From the NCBI GenBank assembly GCA_030604545.1, contig JAUVVS010000136.1, positions 1 through 6,173 of the forward strand: 6,173 nucleotides of DNA. Reading direction: 5' to 3'. Of the stretch, positions 1-5,729 are shown one piece after another. The stretch comes from Deltaproteobacteria bacterium (GTDB lineage: Bacteria; Desulfobacterota; Desulfobacteria; Desulfobacterales; JAUVVS01). The notes under the pieces are model-generated. The model was not told the origin of the DNA. It worked only from the letters and a program-made list of their open reading frames with translations, and ran no database searches. Both the position numbers and the translations under genes were made by a program. The number at the start of each line of letters is the position of its first letter. Positions within the stretch are counted from its first letter, which is position 1.

Positions 1-350
1 AATCTAACATTTAAAACCTTTGTTAAAAATCATAAAAATGACTTTTGTAAATGTTTTAGCTCCACTCTTTTAATTTTTTTTGTTACATATCATACCTTTT
101 AAAAAGATTGCAAACAGCAATTTTAAACCCGTTAAAGAAAAGTAAAAATACCTTGACTCAAAATATTTGCTTTGTTAATTCAACTGGCTGATACGTCTTA
201 TAATTTTCGGTATGCTTCTTTTATATTTAATTTATAAATATTCAGGCGTCTTGCTCTCTTTCTTTTTCTTTTTACCTTGTTGACTTTGCGGCTTAGTTAT
301 TACAAATTAGATATATATCCTTTTTCAGAGAAACTGGCGTAAGGAGTTCT
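1..350. other. AT-rich gene-free leader upstream of cvpA
   Basis: This stretch has no credible coding region on either strand; the only in-frame openings are very short. It is strongly AT-rich, with A and T runs (for example around 66-82) and an oligopyrimidine tract at about 250-275. It probably holds the promoter and 5' untranslated leader of the cvpA-mazG pair. I see no tRNA, riboswitch fold or GC-rich terminator in it. Confidence 0.6.
172..204 (+). promoter_or_regulatory. candidate sigma70-type promoter for cvpA-mazG
   Basis: A perfect TATAAT lies at 199-204. The best upstream -35-like hexamer, TTGTTA at 172-177, is 21 nt away, longer than the usual 16-18 nt, so the pairing is poor. TTGACT motifs at 153-158 and 280-285 also occur, but neither has a good -10 at proper spacing. 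If 199-204 is the true -10, the cvpA leader would be about 140 nt long. This is a tentative motif reading in AT-rich DNA, where chance matches are common. Confidence 0.3.
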
Positions 351-875
351 ATGAATCTTTTTGATATGGTATGTATAATTATTTTAGGATATTGTCTGGT
401 AAGAGGAATTTTCAGAGGGCTTATAAAAGAACTCTCCTCCATTGTAGGCGTATTTGGAGGTTTCTATGCTGCATATACCTATTATATGAAAGTCGGCAAA
501 CTTTTTTCCAGCTGGATATCAAACACTTCTTACCTTAATATATTGAGTTTTCTTATTATTTTTTGTGGAGTTTTTATTATTATCAGTATCATTGGTGTAA
601 TAATCAAGTACCTGTTAAATATAGCCTTTTTAGGGTGGGTTGATCATATTTGCGGGGCTGTATTCAGTACTATTAAAGGCATACTAATTGTCTCTATGTT
701 GTTGATGATCCTTACAGCCTTCCTTCCAAAAAATACACCTTTTATTAAAAATTCTCTCCTTTCTCCAATCATATCGCCAGTATCAGGAAAGATGTCCAAA
801 GCCGTTTCCAAAGACATGAAACGTGAATTTGTCGCCAAAATAGAGGAATATAAAAAGGCTTGGAAGATTCGCTAA
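351..875 (+). CDS. cvpA: CvpA family inner-membrane protein
   Basis: The 174-residue product matches the CvpA (colicin V production) family in length and layout. That family consists of small polytopic inner-membrane proteins tied to envelope stress tolerance and, in E. coli, colicin V export; the biochemical activity is unclear. Four hydrophobic segments are visible at about residues 4-18, 28-44, 62-88 and 103-125. The family-typical glycine-rich RGIFRGLIKE after the first segment is present, as is the VDHICGAVFSTIKG stretch leading into the last one. A charged Lys/Glu-rich tail (about 145-174) follows and is probably cytoplasmic. The ATG start has AAGGAG at 341-346, a 4-nt spacing. The 3' end overlaps mazG by 16 nt, so the two are likely cotranscribed and translationally coupled. 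The family call is firm; the physiological role here is unknown. Confidence 0.9.
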   Translation: MNLFDMVCIIILGYCLVRGIFRGLIKELSSIVGVFGGFYAAYTYYMKVGKLFSSWISNTSYLNILSFLIIFCGVFIIISIIGVIIKYLLNIAFLGWVDHICGAVFSTIKGILIVSMLLMILTAFLPKNTPFIKNSLLSPIISPVSGKMSKAVSKDMKREFVAKIEEYKKAWKIR

Positions 876-1678
876 CTAATAAAGTTTCAGGCATAAACTC
901 CTTAATTAGGCTGGTTGAAACTTTAAGAGGGGAGAATGGATGCCCATGGGACAAGAAGCAGACTAGCCGGACTATTGCCGTTTATCTGCTGGAAGAAATA
1001 TACGAGCTAATCGACGCTATTGATTCGGGGAGTCACGATGAAATCTGTGAAGAACTCGGAGATGTATTGTTTCATATCTTATTTATTGCAAGGATATTTG
1101 AAGAGATGGGACATTTCGATATTAATAATGTAGCTATTGTAAATAGAGAAAAAATGATTCGCCGCCATCCCCATGTTTTCGGAAATGGCCATGCCGACAA
1201 TGCCGATGAAGTAAAACAAAGTTGGCACAGGGTTAAGATGAAAGAAAAAAACCATGCCGCAAAGAAATCTGTTCTTGATTCAGTACCTACCAAACTCCCT
1301 GCTTTGATGCGTGCTTATAGAATCTCAGAACGTGCAGCCGGGACAGGATTCGACTGGAATGATATTTCCGGTGTTATGCAGAAAGTGGAAGAGGAATGGT
1401 CCGAATTAAAATTCGAATTAGCAAAAATAAATCAAACAAAAGAAGATCAAAATAAAGTTGCCCTGGAATTTGGTGATATCCTTTTTACACTTGTAAATGT
1501 AGCACGTTTTATACATATCCACCCCGAAACAGCTCTATCCGTTTCCATAAAAAAGTTTGAAAAGCGTTTTAAGCATATGGAAAATTTAATTTCAGTAAAA
1601 GGAAAAAATTTTGAATCTATTTCTCAAAATGAGATGAATATTTTATGGGAAGAAGCTAAAAAGCTGGAAAGATGTTAA
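860..1678 (+). CDS. mazG: MazG nucleoside triphosphate pyrophosphohydrolase
   Basis: The 272-residue protein is a full-length, two-domain MazG (E. coli MazG has 263). The family hydrolyses NTPs and dNTPs to NMP and pyrophosphate in the cytosol, cleaning up aberrant nucleotides and, in E. coli, modulating ppGpp-linked survival. The N-terminal domain has NGCPWD (26-31) and the metal-binding EExxE...ExxD signature: Glu45, Glu46, Glu49, then Glu65 and Asp68. The linker carries IRRHPHVFG (100-108) and AAGTGFDW (159-166). The C-terminal domain repeats the signature with Glu178, Glu179, Glu182, Glu203 and Asp206, so both domains look catalytically equipped. The start is the TTG at 860: an in-frame stop lies at 851-853, and no ATG, GTG or other TTG start occurs before the conserved NGCPWD. 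AGAGGA at 842-847 is a plausible, slightly distant ribosome site. The start lies inside cvpA. The stop codon lies within the left end of the following repeat. Confidence 0.95.
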   Translation: MEDSLTNKVSGINSLIRLVETLRGENGCPWDKKQTSRTIAVYLLEEIYELIDAIDSGSHDEICEELGDVLFHILFIARIFEEMGHFDINNVAIVNREKMIRRHPHVFGNGHADNADEVKQSWHRVKMKEKNHAAKKSVLDSVPTKLPALMRAYRISERAAGTGFDWNDISGVMQKVEEEWSELKFELAKINQTKEDQNKVALEFGDILFTLVNVARFIHIHPETALSVSIKKFEKRFKHMENLISVKGKNFESISQNEMNILWEEAKKLERC

Positions 1679-1776
1679 TCGTTATTTGTTATTCGTTATT
1701 TGGATAACAAATGGTCGTTTCATTCTTTTATGAATTCATCAAATAGCTGATAACTAATAACATATAACCAATAACA
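1674..1776. repeat. heptad inverted repeat, copy A (before hisH)
   Basis: The left arm (1674-1701) is four 7-bp units of the form GTTAWNN. The right arm (1748-1775) is four units of the form NNATAAC, the reverse complement pattern. An isolated opposite-orientation unit, GGATAAC, lies at 1702-1708. The arms can pair imperfectly over about 22 nt around a loop of about 45 nt. The left end GTTAATCGTTA is identical to that of copy B at 2460. The mazG stop codon lies inside the left end, and the right arm ends 6 nt before the hisH ATG. Repetition with period 7 is plain in the sequence; the function is not known to me. Confidence 0.75.
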
Positions 1777-1781
1777 ATACC

Positions 1782-2408
1782 ATGATCGCAATTATAGACT
1801 ACAATGCAGGCAATCTGACAAGCGTCAAACGTGCTGTGACCTATCTGGGTTTTCAGTGTATTGTTACAAATGATGTTAGAGAAATAACAAAGGCCGAACG
1901 GATAATCTTTCCAGGTGTTGGTGCTGCCGGTTCAGCTATGGACAGTTTAAAGCGTCTTAGCCTTGACTCTGCAATAAAGGATGTTTTTGCCGTTGGCAAA
2001 CCGATACTTGGCATCTGCCTTGGAACTCAAATTATCCTTAGCCACAGTGAGGAAGGTGATACACCTTGTCTTGGGCTTGTAAATGGATATGTTCGTAACT
2101 TTCCGAATAAAATTAAATCCGAAGATGGAAACCTTTTAAAAATTCCTCATATGGGTTGGAATAGTATAAACATCAAAAGTAAACATCCTGTGCTGTCAGG
2201 CATACGTGAAGATGATGAATTTTACTTTGTTCATGGATTCTATCCGGATCCGGATGACTCAAAGTATATTATAGGAACGACAGATTATGGGATGTCTTTT
2301 GCGTCAATTATCGGATTCAAAAATATCATCGCCACTCAGTTTCATACTGAAAAGAGCGGAAAGCCAGGACTTGCTTTGCTGAAAAATTTCTGCAAATGGG
2401 AACCTTAA
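1782..2408 (+). CDS. hisH: imidazole glycerol phosphate synthase, glutaminase subunit HisH
   Basis: The 208-residue product is a class I glutamine amidotransferase of HisH type and normal length. It hydrolyses glutamine and channels ammonia to HisF, which makes IGP and AICAR from PRFAR in the fifth step of histidine synthesis. The N-terminus IAIIDYNAGNL is typical of HisH. The oxyanion strand PGVGAAGSAM spans 44-53. The nucleophile is Cys79 in GICLGTQ, and the other triad members are His188 and Glu190 in QFHTEKSG. IPHMGWN (121-127) and YFVHGF (148-153) are further family landmarks. The ATG is fixed by the conserved N-terminus, but no Shine-Dalgarno precedes it; the upstream bases belong to an AATAAC heptad repeat. 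The partner hisF follows after 138 nt, a looser arrangement than the tight coupling often seen in his operons. Confidence 0.97.
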   Translation: MIAIIDYNAGNLTSVKRAVTYLGFQCIVTNDVREITKAERIIFPGVGAAGSAMDSLKRLSLDSAIKDVFAVGKPILGICLGTQIILSHSEEGDTPCLGLVNGYVRNFPNKIKSEDGNLLKIPHMGWNSINIKSKHPVLSGIREDDEFYFVHGFYPDPDDSKYIIGTTDYGMSFASIIGFKNIIATQFHTEKSGKPGLALLKNFCKWEP

Positions 2409-2464
2409 CCCGGACAAGCCGGTCGTAGTGCAACGGAGATCCCACTTTGTCGGAGAAGAGTTAA
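2405..2464 (+). other. GC-richer imperfect hairpin after hisH
   Basis: Inverted segments flank this short GC-rich island: TTAAC (2405-2409) with GTTAA (2460-2464), and CCGGACAA (2410-2417) with TTGTCGG (2447-2453, one bulged G). A smaller internal alternative pairs CCGG at 2410-2413 with CCGG at 2419-2422. No T run follows, so it is not a classical Rho-independent terminator. It could be a REP-like element or an mRNA-stabilising or attenuating stem between hisH and hisF. The hisH stop codon sits in the left arm, and the right end overlaps the start of heptad repeat copy B. Confidence 0.45.
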
Positions 2465-2543
2465 TCGTTAATTATCTTTCAAGCGGCCTTGTTTTCAAAC
2501 GGCTAAAATATTACCAAATAACTAATAACGGATAACAAATAAC
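2460..2543. repeat. heptad inverted repeat, copy B (before hisF)
   Basis: This is a second member of the repeat found before hisH. It opens with the same 11-nt left end, GTTAATCGTTA (2460-2470), and closes with four tandem NNATAAC units at 2516-2522, 2523-2529, 2530-2536 and 2537-2543. Its left arm is more degenerate than in copy A: only two clear units are seen before the period is lost. The middle (about 2480-2510) is unrelated to the middle of copy A. The right arm ends 3 nt before the hisF ATG. Confidence 0.7.
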
Positions 2544-2546
2544 AAG

Positions 2547-3326
2547 ATGTTAAGCAAACGAATCATACCCTGTCTTGATGTCAGAGAAGGGAAGACAACA
2601 AAAGGTATCAAGTTCAAGAATAACATTGATATAGGCGACCCGGTTGAAATGGCCCATTTTTATTATGAAGCAGGTGCAGACGAAATTGTATTTTACGATA
2701 TTACTGCATCTCACGAAAAAAGAGACATCATGATAGAAGTGGTAAAGCATGTAGCCAAAACGATCTTTATACCTTTCTCAGTTGGTGGAGGGATACGTAC
2801 TGTTGATGATATGCGGAAGACCTTATTGGCCGGCGCCGAAAAAGTAAGCGTTAATACTGCCGCTGTTAAGAATCCTGAAATTATTTCAAAAGGGGCTAAG
2901 GCTTTTGGAAGCCAATGTATCGTTCTTGGTATGGACGTAAAATATGTGGGAGAAAGAGAAAATATTCCTTCGGGCTATGAGATCGTGATAAACGGAGGAA
3001 GAACATATATGGGGATCGATGCCTTAGAATGGGCAATCAAAGCTCAAGAGCTTGGGGCTGGGGAGATATGTTTAAATTCGATAGATTCCGATGGAACAAA
3101 GAATGGTTATGAACTGAAACTAACTTCTCTGATTTCAAAGAATGTTAATATTCCAGTTATTGCATCCGGCGGTGCGGGAAAACCCGAGCACCTTTACGAT
3201 GTCCTCACAAAAGGAAAAGCAGACGCTGCACTTATTGCGTCCATGGTTCACTATGGCACCTACACAATTTCAGAGATTAAGAAATACATAGATTCTCGCG
3301 GTGTAAAGGTTCGGAAAACCTGGTAG
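2547..3326 (+). CDS. hisF: imidazole glycerol phosphate synthase, cyclase subunit HisF
   Basis: The 259-residue (beta/alpha)8-barrel protein has the normal length for HisF. It binds PRFAR and, with ammonia from HisH, forms imidazole glycerol phosphate plus AICAR, which returns to purine synthesis. The two catalytic aspartates are present: Asp11 in PCLDV and Asp130 in GMDVKY. Phosphate-binding loops are recognisable as SVGGGIR (78-84) and ASGGAG (206-211). Other landmarks are KGIKF (19-23), GDPVE (30-34), DSDGTKNGYEL (180-190) and HYGTYTI near the C-terminus. Arg5, Glu46 and Lys99, which form the entrance gate of the ammonia tunnel in characterised HisF, are conserved. The position of the fourth gate residue (a Glu in the Thermotoga enzyme) is Gln167 here. 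The start is fixed by the conserved KRIIPCLD; no Shine-Dalgarno is visible, only the AATAAC repeat. It converges with the long TPR-type gene, with 19 nt between the stops. Confidence 0.97.
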   Translation: MLSKRIIPCLDVREGKTTKGIKFKNNIDIGDPVEMAHFYYEAGADEIVFYDITASHEKRDIMIEVVKHVAKTIFIPFSVGGGIRTVDDMRKTLLAGAEKVSVNTAAVKNPEIISKGAKAFGSQCIVLGMDVKYVGERENIPSGYEIVINGGRTYMGIDALEWAIKAQELGAGEICLNSIDSDGTKNGYELKLTSLISKNVNIPVIASGGAGKPEHLYDVLTKGKADAALIASMVHYGTYTISEIKKYIDSRGVKVRKTW

Positions 3327-3345
3327 CAAAATTTTATTAGAATTT

Positions 3346-5376
3346 TTAACGTTGTGTGCGAAGCCACTTCTTTCGCACCCGAGATGCCCATTTTCTGTCA
3401 TCCAGCTTGTTGGCAATGCTGGTAGCCAACTCAAACATGTAGGTATTGGCATCTGACGATTGTTCAGCCTTTGCATAAACCTGCCTAGCCCATTGGTTAT
3501 CCGAAAAACGCCTTAAGATACTTTCGGCCAAATAAATAAAATCTCTTGTTTCTCTAAACTTATTCACAGCAGAGCTGTATATCTGTCGGAGAAGGTCATT
3601 GTCAGCTGTTTGCTTCTGTGCTTCGGAAATTAACCTTTCGTAATCATCCCGATTATTACAATTAGCTTCGGCCTTGTTGTAGATCAATTTTGCCCACTCC
3701 TTATCGGCCAAAATATCAAGCACAGCCCATGCTACAGTGGTGTATCCAAATATATCTTGACTTCTCTCCTCAGCCTTGCTTAAAAGTTTTTTGGCCCAAT
3801 CTTGATCACCTAATTTTGCCAAAATAATATGGGCCAGTTTGATAAAATCTGTCTCCTTATCGCATCGTTCTTCTAATCCCGAAGAAATATTCTTAACCCA
3901 TTCTTTATCATGCAAGGTGGTAATTATTCCATCTACCAAATCGTTATACTTATGGGTATCATCGCATTTTTCGAGCTGTTTTTCATAAATTGTTCGTACC
4001 CAATCTGCATCGTTGAGATCAGAATAAATGGCCCTGGCAACATGGAGATATTCAGGGAAATACGTGCATAATCCTTCAGCCTTTTTGTAAAGCTTTCTGG
4101 TATAATGAGTGTCAGCTGTTTTCTCAATCACTTCATGAGCCAAGTTAGACATGGATTTGCTTGTCTCGCATTCTTGTTCCCGCTTAACAAATTCACTATA
4201 AAGATCTTTGTGAGTCTCTCGCTTTTCGAGTTGATCCTTAATGGCACCAATCCACTGCTGATCGTCTGTGTACTTGAGGATTGCATCGGAAGTCTTTTTA
4301 AATCCATCCACGGTTTTTACGGATTGTTCTGCTCGTTTTAGCTCGTCCAAGGCGCCTTGTTTATCATTAATTTCGTCAGCCAAGGCAATTGCAACCGCCA
4401 CCAGTTGATTGGAATCTTGGGTTGTGCCGGCTGCCTTTTTGTAGACACTACCGGCAAAAGTAGCATCACCGGTATCCTTGAAGACAGCTTTGGCCAGTTT
4501 GACATAATTTGCATAGTCGCTAAATTTGGTTTCCACAATTTTATAAACTGTCAGCGCCAGGTCCTTATCGTTAAGTTTGCTCATCAACGATTCTGCAAGT
4601 TTCATTAAATCATTGCCGCTTTCGAGCTTTCCTTCAGATTTTTTATAAATTGCTCTGGCATATTCTTCATCTTCCAAATCAGCTACGGCAGACTCGGCCA
4701 ATTTTATCAGGTCAATTCCTGAATCAATCAGATTCTCTGCCTTCTCATAAATTGATTTAGCCAGGTCCCTATCGGAAAGATTATCCAGAACACCCTTTGC
4801 AAGCACCCCAAAATCGTCTCCGGTTTTGCAGGTTTCAACAGCCTTATCGTCGACTTCCTTTGCCAAGTTCTTATCGTTAAATACGTCAAGCACACTCCGG
4901 GCATATTCATTATAGTCCGCAGCCGTGCTACATTTATCCAGTGCCTTGTTCGCGGCCTCCTTGGCCAGCTCCAGGTCTGAAAGTACCTCATTGATGCTTT
5001 TGCTAAGATCCAGGAAATCTTTAACCTTGACGCATTTGCCTTGGGCGGCGGAAAATATTTCTTTGGCGGCTTCGGCATCGCCCATATCTGATGCTGTTTT
5101 GCCAAGGTTTACGAACTCCTGGGCATTCATACAATAATCCCTGGCTTGCAACAGATATTCGTTTGATTTCTCTTTATCTTCCAATACCTCCAATGAACCC
5201 CTTGCAAGGACTATAAAATCATCCGTGGTTTCCGCCCACTCCACACCTTCTTCAATAAGATTCGCGGCCCATTCCTTATCTGACAACTCATTAACTGCTT
5301 CCTTTGCTAATTCAACAAATTCTTCAGTAGTATCGCAATCTTCAGCTTTTTCTTCTAATTCTTCCCTGGTAGCCAT
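3346..5376 (-). CDS. 34-residue TPR-like helical-repeat protein with cysteine ladder
   Basis: The 676-residue product has no signal peptide or membrane segment, so it is probably cytosolic. Nearly its whole length is a TPR-like solenoid. An aromatic or large hydrophobic anchor followed by xxLA (as in DFxxLA) recurs at residues 20, 54, 88, 121, 155, 189, 223, 257, 291, 325, 359, 393, 409, 443, 477, 511, 545, 579, 613 and 647. Every step is 34 residues except one of 33 (88 to 121) and one half-length step of 16 (393 to 409). The unit then runs to DK at +13/+14, often Trp at +16, then an A..IYxKAE helix. Trp at +16 is seen at 36, 375, 459, 493, 527, 561, 629 and 663. Ten cysteines all fall 6 residues before an anchor. 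No enzymatic domain is visible, and the tail is basic (RKKWLRTQR). The ATG has a strong upstream ribosome site. A protein-binding scaffold is inferred; I do not recognise a named family. Confidence 0.9.
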   Translation of the reverse strand: MATREELEEKAEDCDTTEEFVELAKEAVNELSDKEWAANLIEEGVEWAETTDDFIVLARGSLEVLEDKEKSNEYLLQARDYCMNAQEFVNLGKTASDMGDAEAAKEIFSAAQGKCVKVKDFLDLSKSINEVLSDLELAKEAANKALDKCSTAADYNEYARSVLDVFNDKNLAKEVDDKAVETCKTGDDFGVLAKGVLDNLSDRDLAKSIYEKAENLIDSGIDLIKLAESAVADLEDEEYARAIYKKSEGKLESGNDLMKLAESLMSKLNDKDLALTVYKIVETKFSDYANYVKLAKAVFKDTGDATFAGSVYKKAAGTTQDSNQLVAVAIALADEINDKQGALDELKRAEQSVKTVDGFKKTSDAILKYTDDQQWIGAIKDQLEKRETHKDLYSEFVKREQECETSKSMSNLAHEVIEKTADTHYTRKLYKKAEGLCTYFPEYLHVARAIYSDLNDADWVRTIYEKQLEKCDDTHKYNDLVDGIITTLHDKEWVKNISSGLEERCDKETDFIKLAHIILAKLGDQDWAKKLLSKAEERSQDIFGYTTVAWAVLDILADKEWAKLIYNKAEANCNNRDDYERLISEAQKQTADNDLLRQIYSSAVNKFRETRDFIYLAESILRRFSDNQWARQVYAKAEQSSDANTYMFELATSIANKLDDRKWASRVRKKWLRTQR

Positions 5377-5381
5377 TTTTC

Positions 5382-5389
5382 CCTCCTTT
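5382..5389 (-). promoter_or_regulatory. strong Shine-Dalgarno of the TPR-like gene
   Basis: On the - strand the bases read AAAGGAGG, with further A residues upstream, followed by G and four A residues and then the ATG at 5376. This near-perfect anti-16S match fixes the start of the 676-residue protein. It contrasts with hisH and hisF, which have none. No convincing -35/-10 pair was found in the AT-rich DNA up to about 5470. Confidence 0.85.
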
Positions 5390-5529
5390 TTTGGTTCATG
5401 GAACTGATATCTTTACTTTTATTAGCAAAACTTTAAAATTTATTAGAGATGTAACAAGACATTTTTATTGGGCTGTGCAAGCACAACAAGCCGAATGTAA
5501 CGGCTGACTCCAATCCTTTCAAACATATT

Positions 5530-5555
5530 GAGGCCCGGCTGAGGGCTCGCTTTTT
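5530..5555 (+). terminator. possible Rho-independent terminator-like hairpin
   Basis: The left arm at 5530-5536 (GAG, one bulged G, CCC) pairs with GGGCTC at 5543-5548 around a 6-nt loop; two bases later comes TTTTT at 5551-5555. It has terminator shape on the + strand, but no + strand gene is visible upstream between 3326 and this point. It may be a relic of lost DNA, or a chance structure. Confidence 0.35.
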
Positions 5556-5631
5556 GTGGCCATGCGGATCTGCTTGCCAATGCTTTATCCTGTAACAAAA
5601 AATGACCGAAAAAGCAAGATAATGGATATTT

Positions 5632-5668
5632 TTGAAGATCTCTGCAGCAAGCTGCAGGGAATCTTCGA
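5632..5668. repeat. REP-like hairpin, copy 1
   Basis: The inner stem CTCTGCAG (5640-5647) pairs with CTGCAGGG (5652-5659, one G-U) across a CAAG tetraloop. GAAGAT (5634-5639) pairs with ATCTTC (5661-5666), with A5660 bulged, giving about 14 paired positions plus weak outer pairs. The 23-bp core at 5640-5662 recurs at 5707-5729. It is palindromic, intergenic and in two close copies, which is typical of REP-like elements. Confidence 0.7.
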
Positions 5669-5706
5669 CTGTAAGGATGAAAGCCTTTTTTTGATTCGCT
5701 CGCTAA

Positions 5707-5729
5707 CTCCGCAGCAAGCTGCGGGGAAT
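5707..5729. repeat. REP-like hairpin, copy 2
   Basis: This matches 21 of 23 bases with the copy at 5640-5662. The only two differences, positions 5710 (C for T) and 5723 (G for A), face each other in the stem and convert a T-A pair into a C-G pair. The stem CTCCGCAG/CTGCGGGG closes on the same CAAG loop. GCTCGCT occurs just before (5697-5703) and just after (5732-5738) this copy as a short direct repeat. The copy abuts or forms the 5' end of the integrase remnant. Confidence 0.7.

Larger units (their letters stand above)
5377..5706. other. non-coding stretch with clustered hairpins
   Basis: I find no credible gene here. The longest openings in either direction have no ribosome site and no recognisable motif, and they run through hairpin repeats. 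AT-rich DNA (5390-5470), presumably the promoter region of the - strand TPR-like gene, is followed by small stem-loops. TGTGC-AA-GCACA is at 5474-5485, AGCCG/CGGCT with a 7-nt loop at 5489-5505, and a terminator-like hairpin near 5530-5555. The larger hairpin at 5632-5668 closes the stretch. The abrupt shift from AT-rich to hairpin-dense sequence suggests inserted or decayed mobile DNA. Confidence 0.5.

Noticed and set aside
212..283. 23-residue hydrophobic small open frame (MLLLYLIY...) in the leader
   Set aside because: No Shine-Dalgarno, lies only 7 nt after the candidate -10, and hydrophobic codons are expected by chance in T-rich DNA.
280..312. TTGACT at 280-285 as the cvpA -35 element
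   Set aside because: The 17-nt spaced hexamer is CAAATT, and better -10-like hexamers fall at 15 or 21 nt; no convincing pair.
644..838. Open frame antisense to cvpA
   Set aside because: Shadow of cvpA on the other strand with no ribosome site or motif.
860..1678. mazG as part of a MazE-MazF toxin-antitoxin module
   Set aside because: MazG is the nucleotide pyrophosphohydrolase; no mazE or mazF-like small genes are next to it.
1674..2546. CRISPR-like array formed by the heptad repeats
   Set aside because: Units are 7 bp, tandem without spacers, and arranged as inverted arms; no CRISPR repeat-spacer pattern.
3328..3346. AAAATT/AATTTT hairpin as a bidirectional terminator for hisF and the TPR-like gene
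   Set aside because: The stem is six A-T pairs only; too weak to call a terminator, and such pairings are common in AT-rich gaps.
4728..5105. 125-codon open frame within the TPR-like gene in another frame
   Set aside because: It follows from the repetitive codon pattern of the real gene; the true frame has a perfect ribosome site and regular 34-residue repeats.
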